Of a DNA stretch of 64,000 nt, positions 34,481 through 45,904 are shown piece after piece (the first letter of the stretch is position 1; each line of letters starts with the position of its first letter). The notes beneath the pieces were generated by a model, which saw only the letters and a program-made list of their open reading frames with translations, made no database searches and was not told where the DNA came from. This DNA comes from Tetradesmus obliquus. Lineage: Eukaryota; Chlorophyta; Chlorophyceae; Sphaeropleales; Scenedesmaceae. The stretch spans positions 3,844,001 to 3,908,000 of the forward strand of contig CP126198.1 in NCBI GenBank assembly GCA_030272155.1, written 5' to 3'. Made by a program: the position numbers and the translations under genes.

Positions 34481-35279
34481 CCTGGCGGCCTGCAGCAATG
34501 CCGTGTGAAGAGAGGACAGGTGTCAGAGCCAGGCATGGGCTGGGTGCTGTGCAGAGCAGTGCAGTGTGCTGCCTGCAGTGCCAGCGGCTGTCTGTCCTGC
34601 AAGGTGGTAACCTCCTTGAACTTGCTTTGTTTGGTGTGCTGGTGGTACTCTGGTGTCCTGCTGTGCTGTCTTGGAACAGTTATTCATGGCGCGCGTGTGC
34701 TGCTATTGTGCATGTCTGGTCATGTGGAACCCACTCAGTGGGCAGTGACTGCTCTGGCAGCAGATCAGATCATGCCAGCTGCAAGATTCGCAGCCAGGGT
34801 GGCGGGGGCCCTATCTATGCGTATGGGTGAGCATTATGTTGCATTTGTTTGAAGCGCGCTTCCTGCAACCCTTTACACTGGAATGCACGGCGTTGCTGAT
34901 GCCAATCCCAAACATGCTCAGTGCTGAAAGGCCCTCAGCTGGCAGTTAGTAGCTGCCACCAGATGTCCGCCGTTGTCACGGTCACATTATGTAGCACTTA
35001 GGCATACAATGCACGTCAAAGCACAGCACCACGGCGCTGCTGCCTTGTGAAACAGGCATGTGTCATCACCAGGGTTCTGGGGGGAGGGAAGGTCGACTTA
35101 TGACGCGCTGGCAAGGGACGGCTCCCAAAGCGTCAAAGGTACTTCAAAGACCACATTCTCATATTGTTCCAGCTGTCAAGCCACAGTGCATGTTGCGTGT
35201 AGCAGCGTGATCACCTCATCCTGTGCCACACACAGCAGACAGCAGAGGACGCAGATCCGTGTATGGAGCTCCGTGTACG
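34481..35279. other. Spacer upstream of the hexosaminidase gene
   Basis: No supported exon. A short frame from the ATG at about 35099 (MTRWQGTAPKASK) ends at a GTACTT donor-like site and could be a 5' exon of the hexosaminidase gene, but nothing confirms it. A secretory signal for that enzyme would have to be encoded here if it exists. Confidence 0.4.
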
Positions 35280-38200
35280 ATGAACCAGCTAAACGTACTT
35301 CCTTACCCCGCTATCGTTGAGCATGTAGGGCCAGATTCCTTGCATGTGTGCACGCCAGCTATACAGTGCGACAATGCCAACGAAAGCTTACTGCAGAAGG
35401 CCGCGTACCTGCAACAAGCATTGCAGCAACGCTTCGGCACCGCTGCTACGATCTGCGAGCCAAATAGCAGCCAGCAGGCGCCTGGCACGGCCATCAGCCT
35501 GCAGCTAGTCGAGCAACTGCAGCAACTGCAGCAGTTTCGCTGGAGGGAGGAGGGCTACTGCCTCGCCTGTGGCGCACAGGGCATTCAGATCACTGCCTTG
35601 ACAACCACGGGCGTGTTCTATGGCATCCAGACGCTGCTGCAGGCTCTGCAGGCTACGCCAGAGGGCCTGAGGATGCCATACACGCAGGTGTGCATGGCTG
35701 CAGCAAGGCGTAGGCTGCCACAGCTCTGACACATGCTGCCTTGCGCTTGCATCGGTGCCATCAGCAATTCAGTTGCAACAGGTGCAAGTGTATCTACCAA
35801 TGGATGTGCAGTGGATGAGCTGCCACTCTGCCGCTGGCCACCTGGCAGCAACTGTGTCATCGGATGGTACACCCGATACCCAGCATGCTTGTGACTGCCT
35901 CTGTCCGCAGCAGCAGGAAGCCGTGGCCAGCAACTAATGAGCAGTGCTCACCAACGTGCACAGCGACAACAAGTGGAGCGGCGTTGCTGGCCTGCTCTAC
36001 ACTGCGCACCTGATCAACTGATGCTTCTTAGAAATCTCACGTCATACTCTTGTAAACCTCACGTCATACTTCTGTATTCGCACCTGCCAGGTGGCTGACG
36101 CGCCGCGCTTCATCTGGCGGGGCGTGCTGCTTGATGTTGGGCGGCACTTCTTCCCGCTGCCGTGGGTGCTGAAGCTGCTGGACCTTATGGCGCTGTACAA
36201 GATGAACCGCTTCCACTGGCACCTCACAGAGGACCAGGTGAGATACAGCAGTTTGAATGATGTTATGGAATTTGTTGAAATATCAACATGACCTCATGGC
36301 GCTGTACAAGATTGACCGCTTCCGCTGTCCACCCCACAGAGGAACAGGTGAGATGCATAAGTTTTGATTATGTCCAGCAGCGGCTGCACAATTTGAATTG
36401 GTTGTATGTTTCGTTTTGGTTTACCTCATGGCGCTGTACAAGATGAACCGCTTCCACTGGCACCTCACCGAAGACCAGGTGAGCTGCGGAAGTTTGGGTC
36501 ATGGCTGCACAAGGTGATTTGGTGGTATAATTGATTTTTGATTTGACCTCATGGCGCTCTACAGAATGAACCGCTGCTGCTGCTGCTGCTGCTGCTGTGC
36601 GCTGCAGGGCTGGCGCTTGGAGGTGCCCAGCTTGCCGCGACTGGCAGAGGTTGGCAGTGTCCGTGGCACACCGCCCAGCATCATCCCCCTGCCCTCACAC
36701 AACAGCAGCAGCAGCAGCAGCGCTACCACAGCCAGCCAACAGGACGACAGCAGCCAGCAGCAGCAGCAGCAGCAAGAGCAGATGCAGGAGGATCCGCAGC
36801 AGCAGCAGCAGCAAGATGCAGATGAGCAGGCTGCAGCAGACGCGGAGCAGCAGCAGCAGCAGCGGGAAGGCACGCCGCCAGCAGACGCCGCTGCTGCTGC
36901 AGCAGCAGCAGCCAGCATATGCAGGCGTGCAGTGCCGACTGCTGCTGCATATCATGGCGGGTACTACAGCAGTGCTGATGTGGCTGCGGTGGTGGCGTAT
37001 GCAGCTGAGCGTGGGATTGAGGTTGTGCCTGAGATTGAGCTCCCCGGGCACTGCTGTGCTGCACTGGCGGCCTACCCCAACCTGTCATGTGAGCACAGCA
37101 GAAGTATCTGCAGCCTCTACTTACTGTGTGCATGTACATGCTGGTCCTGAATGCACTGGTGCATGCGCACTGCACGGGCGATCGTGTGCAGCATTGACAG
37201 CCTACCCCAACCTGTCATGTGAGCAGAGATCACCAAGTATCTGCAGCTTCTTACTGTACACATGCAACTGCTGATCCTGATTACTCGTAATGGTGCTGGT
37301 GCAGTGCGCGCGTAATTATGTGCAGCACTGTCGGCTTCCCCTGGCCTGCGTGCTTGCTCTGTTGATTGCCCTCACTGAACCACACTAGCAAGCGCGCAGA
37401 AGCACTCAAAAACAACACCCTGCAGGGACTACATGCCTGCATAAGCTGCAGCGCTGAATGGCATTGCATCAGCAAAACCGTTCGACTGGCGCTCCTGCTG
37501 CTGCTGCTGCCAGGCACTGGTGAGGTGACTGCTGTGTCCACGCACTGGGGCATCCACGAGGACGTGTACTGCGCGGTGAGTGAGAAAGTGTGAGAGAAAG
37601 TAAGACAGTGAGTGAGTTTGAGAGTGAGAGTGAACAGGAAAGCCACCTTCACCCGCTGGGGCATCAAAGAGAGCGTATACTGCTTGGTAAAGGAGGGGCC
37701 TGCGGCACGGCACGCAAGATCTGCATGACTAGCAGACTGCAGCTCAGCCTTCGATGCACACACGTACATAATCTAAGCCTGTGATCTACACACGCACATA
37801 TCTTCAGAGTTCCAGCTGCTATTCTACACACACGCCCTTTCTTCCATGCAGTGTCTTATATCCTGAACTTGACCCATTTACGTGCCTCATTGCAACCCCT
37901 CGCAGGGCAACGATGACGTGTTCTCCTTCCTGGGCAGCATCTTTGACCAGGCCGCGGCGCAGTTCCCCTGCCGCTACGTGCACATCGGCGGAGATGAGGT
38001 GCCCAAGGCGCGCTGGCAGGCCTGCGCCAAATGCCAGGAGCGCATGCGGCAGGTGCGGTGGCAGCACACGCGTGTGCCTGCGTGCGTGCGTGCTGGGTGT
38101 GGCACTGTGTACGCTGTTGTGCACCTGTCACAAGTGCCAGGCGCGCATGTGCCAGCTTCGGTGGAGACATACGGGCTTCGCAGGCGGCTTGTGTACATGT

Positions 38201-41068
38201 GTGTTGTCCATGGCCTGTATGGACAGCTTTTGTGAACAACGTGCTTGGGCGATGAGGTGCCCAGGTGCGCTGGCAGGCCTGCCCAAGTGCTGGCAGCGCA
38301 TGCGGCAGGTACTTGCGCTTGTGCGTATGCCCGCAGGGCATGGCGTGCGTGCACGGTTGTGATGCCCTGCCCTTCTGTTCCCTCTTCTGCCAACACCTTT
38401 TTTTCTTCCTTTCTCTCTGCTTTTGTTGTCTATAAATTTTTGTATGTGCATGCGCGCTGCAGGAGGGCCTGGCCAACGAAGCTGAGCTCCAGAGCTGGTT
38501 TGGGTGGTTTGCAATTTTGTCAAACCGCTGAACCTTTTACTCTCTGCCTTTTCTGCTTTGTCGCAGGAGGGCCTGGCCAACGAGGCTGAGCTGCAGAGCT
38601 GGTTTGTTTCACTTTCCTCTTTTCCTTATTTGTTACGCTCCTTCTGTTGATGTTTGTGCGCCTGTAGGAGGGCCTGGCCAACGAGGCTGAGCTGCAGAGC
38701 TGGTTTGTGCGCAAGGTCAGCGGCATGCTGGCGGCACGCGGGCGGCAGCTCATAGGTGAGCGCGGCATGCAGGGACATGTGCTGCTGCCGCTGCTGCTGT
38801 GAGAGCAGCTGCAGCTTTGGTGCATGATGGTGTTGGCTATTTCAGCACGCAGGGGGCTCCTGCAGCTCACATGTCGACAGGTTGCATGGTGCTGCGTGGG
38901 TATTGTTGCGTGCATGCTGCTCGCACACGAGCGCCGTACCTGCTGTGTTTGCGTCACACTTCATGGACAACATGTGTACGCCCAAGTTGGTGGTGAAGCC
39001 AGCATGGGGCTGTTTTCAATCATTGGCCGCTGCTGCTGCTGCTGCTGCTGCTGTACGAACTGCTGTTGATACTGCTGGTGTTCTGCTGTGTTTGCCTGCT
39101 GTGCTCAGGCTGGGATGAGATTCTTGAGGGTGGCCTGGCTGAGGGCGCCACAGTGATGAGCTGGAGGGTGAGACCCGGCTGTTTAATTGATGTTACTTGT
39201 TATGTTATATATATCTCTGTAACAGCCCTTGATCGATTCGTGACATGCGCAGCAGGTGTTGTCAGTACATGCCGCTGACCTTGATTACACATTGGTTTTC
39301 ATGCACGCATGTGTCCGGCAGCGCTGACGCCTGTTGCTTACGTCATTTTCATCACCATCACGGTTCCACCTTTTCCCTGCAGGGCAATGTGGGCGGCATC
39401 ATCGCAGCCAAGTCGGGGCATGACAATCTCAGCATCACCACCATGAGCATAACTTACTTGTATGGCCTCACTGCTCTGCAGGGCAATGTCGGCGGCATCA
39501 TCGCAGCCAAGTCGGGGCATGACGTCATCATGACGCCCACCAGCCACTGCTACTTCGACTACAGGCAGGCGCCAAGGTGGGGCACGGCTGGCAGCACGAT
39601 CAACAGCAGCTCAACAGCAGCACAATAAGCGCAACAGCATGGTAACAGTGGTGCAGCGATAGCGCAACAAGTGTAACAGCAGTGTGACAACGCCAGCCAC
39701 TGCTACTTCCACTACAGGCAGGCGCCAAGGTGGGGAGCGGCTGGCAGCAAGTCAGAAGCTGTTTTGACTGCAGCACATCAGCAGCACAACAAATGCAGCT
39801 CAAGTTCTGGCCTCCCTGTTGCCCATTGCTTTGACTGCTGAAGCAGCGGAACCACAAACATCCATGCCTCCAAGAAACTGTGCCATGTGCGCTTGCCACG
39901 CTGCCTGCTGCTGTCCTGCAAACATGTAGCGCCTGCGAGCCGGGCGCTTGGTACGCCTGCCTGCCGCTGCACGTGGTCTACCAATACGACCCTATCCCCT
40001 CGCCCTGGCCAGATGCAGCAACAGCAGCACCAGCACCAGCAGCAGCAGCAGCAGCAGCAGATGGCGGTGAGGCAGACCAACTGGTAGCAGGGGAGTGTGG
40101 CGGCGGCAGCAGCGAGGCAATGCAGCTAGAAAGCAGGGAGGGCAGCGCAGAACATTCCTCTTCTGCCTCTATGAGTCACTCCCACCACCAAGATGGCGGT
40201 GCAGAGGAAGCAGGCGAGGAGCAGCAGGGGCAGGGGCCATCCCCTGCTGCTGCTGCTGGAGGTGCAGCCAGTGCAGTTGATGAGGATGCGGTGATGTCGG
40301 AACAGGATGCGGCAGCAGCAGCAGACGCTGCCGGCGCTGTTGCTGCTGCAGGTCCGCACTTCCCTGGGGATCCACCTGGTGCGAGCCTGACAGCACTGCT
40401 GCCAGCCGCCGCCGCTGCTGCTGCTAGCACTGCCGCACCAGCAGCAGCAGCAGCAGCCGCAGCTGGCAGCAGCAGCAGCAGCAGGGCAGCAGCTCAGATG
40501 CTGAGTGAGGATGAGGCTGCACACATCTTGGGCAGCCAGGCCAACCTGTGGTGCGAATATGTGCAGGATGAAGACACAGCAGAGTATATGCTGCTGCCGC
40601 GGCTGGCTGCCCTGGCAGAGTCCGTCTGGTGAGCAATGGGACCAACTCGCTGCTACTGCTGTGTTGTGTTGCAGCTGCAGTGTGTTGCAATGAGTGCAGA
40701 ACAGATTTTGCTTTTGTTTTTTGCTGCCGTATGTTCGTTTTTTGCTGCCGTATGTTCGGAAAGCATACAAGAGCGTAGTGTGGCAGAACACAGGTCCCGG
40801 TTGCAGAAGCTATCAGGTGCCAAGGGCAAGGCAGATTCTGTGCTTCTATATTCAGCTGTTTCTGTTGCCTGGTTAGTAATGCTTTTCCAACGCTCGTACC
40901 ACCGGTTTTGTGGCAACCCGTGCACTCCCGCCAACATTATGTGGTTGCGCCTGCTGTTTGTCTTCCTGCAGGACGCCTGTGGCAGTGAAGGACTGGGGCC
41001 GCTTCAGAAGCCGGCTGCAGCAGCACCTGCCACTGCTGCAGGAGATGGGCTACAAGTACAGGCCCTGA
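35280..41068 (+). CDS. GH20 beta-N-acetylhexosaminidase
   Basis: Removes terminal N-acetylglucosamine or N-acetylgalactosamine from glycans (EC 3.2.1.52). Exons: 35280-35687, 36091-36237, 36608-37088, 37514-37575, 37906-38052, 38668-38755, 39109-39167, 39482-39576, 39930-40628, 40972-41068. The sum is 761 codons (760 aa), in phase throughout. Motifs in order: GVFYGIQTLLQ; RGVLLDVGRHFFPL; FHWHLTEDQGWRLEVPSLP; VVPEIELPGHCCAALAAYP; THWGIHEDVYCAG; the catalytic HIGGDEVP (Asp-Glu pair); GWDEILEGG; VMSWRGNVGG; SGHDVIMTP; LGSQANLWCEYV; and a C-terminal DWGRFRSRL helix. Two long Ser/Gln/Ala-rich insertions (in exons 36608-37088 and 39930-40628) are not part of the fold. The ATG at 35280 gives no signal peptide; an upstream exon may be missing. 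A TGTAA motif lies near 41245. Confidence 0.93.
36285..36585 (+). repeat. Three downstream copies of the 3' edge of exon 36091-36237
   Basis: The sequence coding LMALYKMNRFHWHLTEDQ with its GTGAGM donor recurs at about 36292 and 36423, and in truncated form at 36544, with a period near 125 bases. The copy at 36423 is almost perfect and keeps a good donor, but lacks an acceptor of its own. The truncated third copy runs into a (CTG)n tract that leads to the next acceptor at 36607. Confidence 0.88.
37195..37690 (+). repeat. Downstream copies of the ends of exons 36608-37088 and 37514-37575
   Basis: CCTACCCCAACCTGTCATGT at 37201 repeats the end and donor of exon 36608-37088. About 37643-37690 repeats the THWGIHEDVYCA region of exon 37514-37575 with a GTAAAG in place of its GTGAGT donor. 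Confidence 0.7.
38110..38320 (+). repeat. Two downstream copies of the 3' half of exon 37906-38052
   Basis: About 38128-38165 and 38247-38315 repeat the GDEVPKARWQACAKCQERMRQ coding region with its donor. The second copy retains the start of the catalytic motif region (GGGCGATGAGGTGCCC) but is out of frame. Confidence 0.8.
38455..38667 (+). repeat. Two upstream copies of the 5' edge of exon 38668-38755
   Basis: AG plus the EGLANEAELQSWF coding sequence occurs at 38461 and 38567 before the intact exon at 38668, a spacing of about 105 bases. Both copies have intact AG acceptors (GCAG). Confidence 0.88.
39375..39745 (+). repeat. Copies flanking exon 39482-39576
   Basis: Upstream, CTGCAG plus the GNVGGIIAAKSGHD coding sequence occurs at 39383 (intact exon at 39482). 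Downstream, the SHCYFDYRQAPR coding region with GTGGGG donor recurs at about 39690-39735. Both edges of this one exon have been duplicated outward. Confidence 0.88.
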
Positions 41069-41291
41069 GCTGAGCAGCGCTGGCAGCTGCGGGGGTGTCA
41101 GCAGTTGGGAGAGTCTGCAGTGGTGCGAGTGCCAGTCTTGGGAGCAGAGATCAGGCCTCAGAGGGGTTTGTTGGATGGTGGTGGCTGAGTGCCAGCTTAT
41201 ATGCCAATAACACACCCAGCTGCGCGTAGCAGCGGGTGAAAGGTGTTGTGTAAACTCTGTTGTCTGGTTGCAGTATACTATACTGCAGAGC

Positions 41292-41367
41292 TGCAGAGCT
41301 GTCTGTCGCGCGCAGCAGGGCTAATGCTGTAGTACTGCAGAGCTGTCTGTCGCGCGCAGCAGGGCTA
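41292..41367. repeat. 32-base direct duplication
   Basis: TGCAGAGCTGTCTGTCGCGC plus GCAGCAGGGCTA occurs at 41292-41323 and again at 41336-41367, separated by 12 bases, without visible change. Confidence 0.95.
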
Positions 41368-43099
41368 GCAGCTGCCAGCTTCTTCAACATGTTACGTTGG
41401 TTGCGTCTTCATAACCCCAGCAGCAGCGCTGCATTGGTACAGCAGTGCACACAGCAGCAGTTTCAGCACGCATACGTTGCCTTTAATATTGCGCTGTGAC
41501 GAAATGGGTGCTGCTAGCACAGCTGTGCGGCGGCTGCTGTCGGCCAGTGCAGCTCCAGCTAAGTGCTGCTGTACTGCACGTTGCTGTGCTGTGCATCACC
41601 GGGCATCCCGTCTCGTCACCATCAAGTGGACAAACCTGTTCCGTGCGGCATGCAAACCCTATCTTGCAGGAGACAGCTTGCCGTGTGGGGTGCATTCTTT
41701 ACGTCGCAGCTGTGTGTCTTTGGGATTTAGCCTGCAATTCAGAGAGGTGAACTTCTCTGTCCTGCTGCACCTCAAGTGTGCACGTGCTCTCTGTCAGGCT
41801 TTTGCCACCCAAAGAATCTGCTGCTTGTGCTGCACTTGATTCTGCCACGGACCTCCGGTGCCTTGTTGCAAGTTTGACTCACCGGATGTAGTTGGCAGTG
41901 GGTGTAGCTACACATGCTATAGCATGCCATGCATATGCAGTGTGTTGTGTGAGACCACCGAGGGCACTATTTGCACTATTTGCAGACGCCGTCTGCCTCA
42001 GTGTGAGTTTGAGTTGTGCACCGCGCCCATTTGGTTCAGTGTGTGCTGTGGTGGGCAGCTGGTGTTGTTGCTGTGGCTTTATCAGGTGATGTGATGATGA
42101 CTCAGGTGATTTGATGATGACTTGCAATCTGAAACAGTGGATGGCTGCAGCAAGTCTGCTGCCAGGACCGTCCTGGCTGCACACTCGTCAGTTTGTCACA
42201 GTTGCCGCTTGACAGTCTGTGGGTCGTGGCAGTTGTTCTTACTGGCTGCCACAGGACTATTCTTCACAACGTTATGTTGACATATCAACACGTGGCTGAC
42301 TATGTAATCGCTTACAAGTTTCCCTGCCAGTGGGTGGCAGTACAGCAATAAAGTGCCGCCACGCATAATAAGATTGAGCGATAAATCTGGTACTGCTTTA
42401 CTTTAGTGATAGTGCCACGGTCGGACCGCTTGCAGACAGCAATCTGTGCAAAGGAAGTGAGGTTTACACATATCATATGCCTGCAGGCTTGCTGCTGGTG
42501 CCAGCCACTGCACGCCTTCACAACCACCAAGGCTGAGCACGCGCCTCGTCGCAGAGCATGATTAGTTTCTGATACACAATGGACACACGCTGACGACGCT
42601 GTGCAGCACAAAATCCTGCACCAGGTTCACAATGCAACTGACTGTGATGTCAACGTCGCAAAGTCCAATGCTTGTTTTGTGGTGTGAGACAGACACTTGC
42701 AGCAAGGCAGCAGCAAGGCAACGATGTGTGCATGCACAAGTACATGCAAGGAAAAAATGCCAGGCCATGGCATACTGATGTACCCCATTGACGTGCATTC
42801 AGCCGCATCAACACAGCACACAGCGCAGCCATGCAACACCGCACGCCCACACCACACACATGCAGCTGCCAGGGTTAACAGCTATTGACCCTGCAGCTGC
42901 AGTACACGCAACCACGCGTCAAACAACCGCTGCTGCACCCGCCAAGTGCTGAGCAAACACCTACGCACGCTGCGGCAGCATAGCAGCAACATTGGTGCGT
43001 TTGGAGGTCTGCAATAAGCCACCACACACTTGACCACTGATGGAAGCACTCAACGCTCACACCAACCGCACTCACACCAACAACACATAACACGCGCAG

Positions 43100-43165
43100 C
43101 AGCTATGCCAGCTACTTCAGGCTGTTCCAGAAGAGAAATATGAGCCGTGTCACCACAACCAGCTG
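43100..43165 (-). repeat. Degenerate copy of the Y3IP1 C-terminal coding region after its stop
   Basis: About 43108-43160 repeats, with substitutions, 43216-43265 (the region encoding VVATVVILFYNSL). It lies in the 3' UTR and shows that the gene's end has also been tandemly duplicated. Confidence 0.6.
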
Positions 43166-43211
43166 CTCTCCAATCAACCGTGCCAGTTCTGTTCCTCTGC
43201 TATTTCGAGGT

Positions 43212-43395
43212 TTATTTCAGGCTGTTGTAGAAGAGGATGACCACTGTGGCCACCACAATCAGCACCGGGATGATGCTGATGCCGTACAGCGTGCCGTAGC
43301 CCACCCAGTCAGGCAGCATGTCGGCAAGCGTCTGCGGCTGCTCGCCCTTGCGCAGCTCGCTGCTCATGATGTAGGGCTTGGCGATGCCGGTGGCT

Positions 43396-43440
<45 letters not shown>

Positions 43441-44309
43441 TGATGGTTAGTCCAAAAACAGGAGAAGCAGTGCTCATGATGTAGGGTTTGGTGTACAAAG
43501 CCAGGAAGCATAGCACAGGCAGGAAGCAGGCAGGCAGCACAGCGATGGTGCGCTGCTTTGCTGATCACATGCCTTGAGAGCAGCCACCCATGCATGGACA
43601 GCAGCAGCCGCTGCTGCAGCAACAGTCAGTTGGCAGTTGCAGCAACCTGGGCAGCGTGTCACGTGTGGATTCAGCAAACAGCAAACAACTGTTTGTAATG
43701 GACGATGCTGGTTAGTGTACGCGCCCCAAGCACGCAAGCATGGCCACCCCTCCCTCTCCCAGCCACGCGCCGCACCTTCATCTATCACCACCTCCATCTC
43801 GTCCTGCCTTTGCTGCCTGTTGCTGCTGCTGCTGCCGCCGCCGCTGACGCTGGCCTTAGCCTCTGCTGCTGCTGCTGCGCCGTCCTCCCCTAGGAAAGGC
43901 CACCCCTGCATCTCCTCAACCAGGCACTTGAGAGCCAGACGATCCGTGGGCACGCGGCCCTCTGCGACGTCCAGCAGCGCTGCTGCCATCTCATCACGTG
44001 ACACACCACGCTCGTCCTGCAGCAGCAGCAGCAGCAGCAGCAGCAGTGAGTAGGCATTCAACGTGGAACCACTGCCATCACACAACGTTTCCACGCAGCA
44101 ACCGCCGCACACGTCCTCCAACAACGGCGGCAGCAGCAGCAGCAGCAGCAGCGCCTACTTACCTCAATGCCCAGCTGCCTCTGTTCCCGCGTGCGTGGGT
44201 CCTCGATGGACACGATGAGGCGTGCCTCGTTGATAGTCATGTCGCGCTTGGACTTGAGTGTGCGCAGGATGCGCACAACCTCGCGGCACAGCGCCTTGGC
44301 GTTCTGCAC

Positions 44310-44344
<35 letters not shown>

Positions 44345-45541
44345 CATGAGAAGAGGCACATGGGGCGCAAGATACGCACCACCTCGCGGCACAGCGCCTT
44401 GGCAATATGTTTATGGCAGAGGGAGCAGCAGCATGCATGCATGAGCAGTAGCACGTGTGGGCATGTAGTTGAACATCAGGCACAGTGTGCAGTGCTGTCG
44501 GCTGTGCAGGTGCATGCAGCTTGCATGCAGATGTGATCACATGGGCACTGTCCATAGTTTCTCATCTCACACAGCAGCTGCTGCTCAGCCACACTAGCTA
44601 TGCTGAGGTACTGTAGTGGCACTCGTGCCTTTGGCAGGCGCTGCGCTCACAGCTGCCAGCATCCAGCTGACCTAACCAACTGCCGATTCAGTTACGATCC
44701 AGTGCTCTGTGCAGTGTGCGCAGCGTTGAGCAGATTGTCATGCCAAGCAGCAGGGTACACACCTCCTCATCCACGACATCTGCGCCAATGATCTCTGATG
44801 GGTCCTTTGTGCGGGCAAAGGCAGCTGCAAGCACAACACAAACAGGGTGCAACAGTGCCGGCCATGCGTCAGACAGATCCGCAACCAGATGTACAGGCGG
44901 TGCGGTCGAGTTGCCGCTGCTTGCGAGATTACGCTGGATGGTTGCAATCAGGTTGCTGCAAACAGTGCAGCCCTCTGCGCATGTCTCGGCATTGCTGCTG
45001 CTTGTGATCATCTGTGTGCCGGTGTCTGACCATAGTAGGATAGCTGTTGCTCGCCTTTACAGCCGCAGCGCCATTCCAACTGCAGTGCTGTGCAGGGCTG
45101 CTGGCATCAATCATTAGCAGTTGAGCACATCAACAATCCTACCTCCGCTCTCCAGCTCTGCTTGGCGCTTCATGAATGCTTCAACCTGATCATCCAGTGC
45201 CTCCTGTGTTACTGCACCACTCTCCTCTGCTGCCACCCTGCAGCCACATGGATACGTAGCAATCTCAAATAAGGTTCTGGGTTACACAATCAATTGTATT
45301 ATGCGCCAATCAGCGGTTAACGAACCTCTTCAGGCTGTGCTTGCGCAGCTGCTGTCTGGCGAGCTGTGGTGTGCGAGCGACGCCTGTCCTGCTGGACAAG
45401 CGGCACTGATGGGCTGCTGGGAGCCTTTGAGCAATCATGACGCCTCAATGAGCCTGCTCGGTTGCCAAGATCTCTAGCAGTGTGCTCGGGTGAGAACAGC
45501 AGCAGACGTGCCAGAGGTAAACACTGGGTCAAAACCTGCAC
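43212..45541 (-). CDS. Y3IP1: Y3IP1 / CGL59, photosystem I assembly factor
   Basis: Y3IP1 is a nuclear-encoded thylakoid protein that works with Ycf3 in photosystem I assembly. Exons: a first exon from about 45541 to 45320 (MQVLTQCLPLARLLLF, Arg/Ser-rich, transit-peptide-like), then 45237-45143, 44824-44763, 44303-44163, 44016-43776, 43393-43212. From the second exon on, all phases match. Conserved blocks: EAFMKRQAELESG; KALCREVVRILRTLKSKRDM; EARLIVSIEDPRTREQRQLGIED; GRVPTDRLALKCLVEEMQGWP; and a C-terminal membrane helix in GYGTLYGISIIPVLIVVATV ending FYNSLK. The junction of exon 1 to exon 2 is unresolved: the GTTCGT donor at the end of exon 1 does not match the phase of the best acceptor. 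The start is therefore tentative. Confidence 0.87.
44360..44405 (-). repeat. Upstream copy of the 5' edge of Y3IP1 exon 44303-44163
   Basis: About 44402-44368 repeats the KALCREVVRI coding sequence of the adjacent exon in the intron before it. A (CAG)n tract separates the two copies. Confidence 0.75.
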
Positions 45542-45904
45542 TTGAAGACCAACGTGGTGATGACTGGTGCTGTGTGCTGCTTGCTTGCCCCTTCTGCACC
45601 TGTGTTACATGTGACACTGTGCAAGTACGTTCGTGCCAACTTGCCGAGATTTACGCCCTGTCTTATGCAGCTACGACTTTTAACGTATGACGCATAGCAA
45701 AACCAGAGCTGCTGGAACTACCACCAGGACGATTGAAGACAGTTTTCAACTGAAAGTGTACCTGACCCTCTCTGCTGTCGTTTCCGCACTCACGATCTCA
45801 ACTTGTTTTTGCTAGCCCAACTTAAGCTATTCAGACACAGGCGGCAGCAGCAGCAGGTCTTGAGCACAGAAGCCAGGCCACAGGGTTTGGTAGCAAACAG
45901 CAGC
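45542..45904. promoter_or_regulatory. Divergent promoter region of Y3IP1 and GOS1
   Basis: About 360 bases separate the two divergent start codons, so this segment should hold both promoters. No named element is recognisable. Confidence 0.45.

Larger units (their letters stand above)
41069..43211. other. Spacer between the convergent hexosaminidase and Y3IP1 genes
   Basis: Two convergent 3' ends face this 2.1-kb stretch. It contains a 32-base tandem duplication (41292-41323 and 41336-41367). It also has a degenerate copy of the Y3IP1 C-terminal coding region at about 43105-43160. No exon with family similarity or consistent splicing is visible. Confidence 0.5.

Noticed and set aside
41477..41839. 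120-codon frame in the hexosaminidase-Y3IP1 spacer
   Set aside because: No similarity, no splice context, and composition as in the surrounding noncoding DNA.
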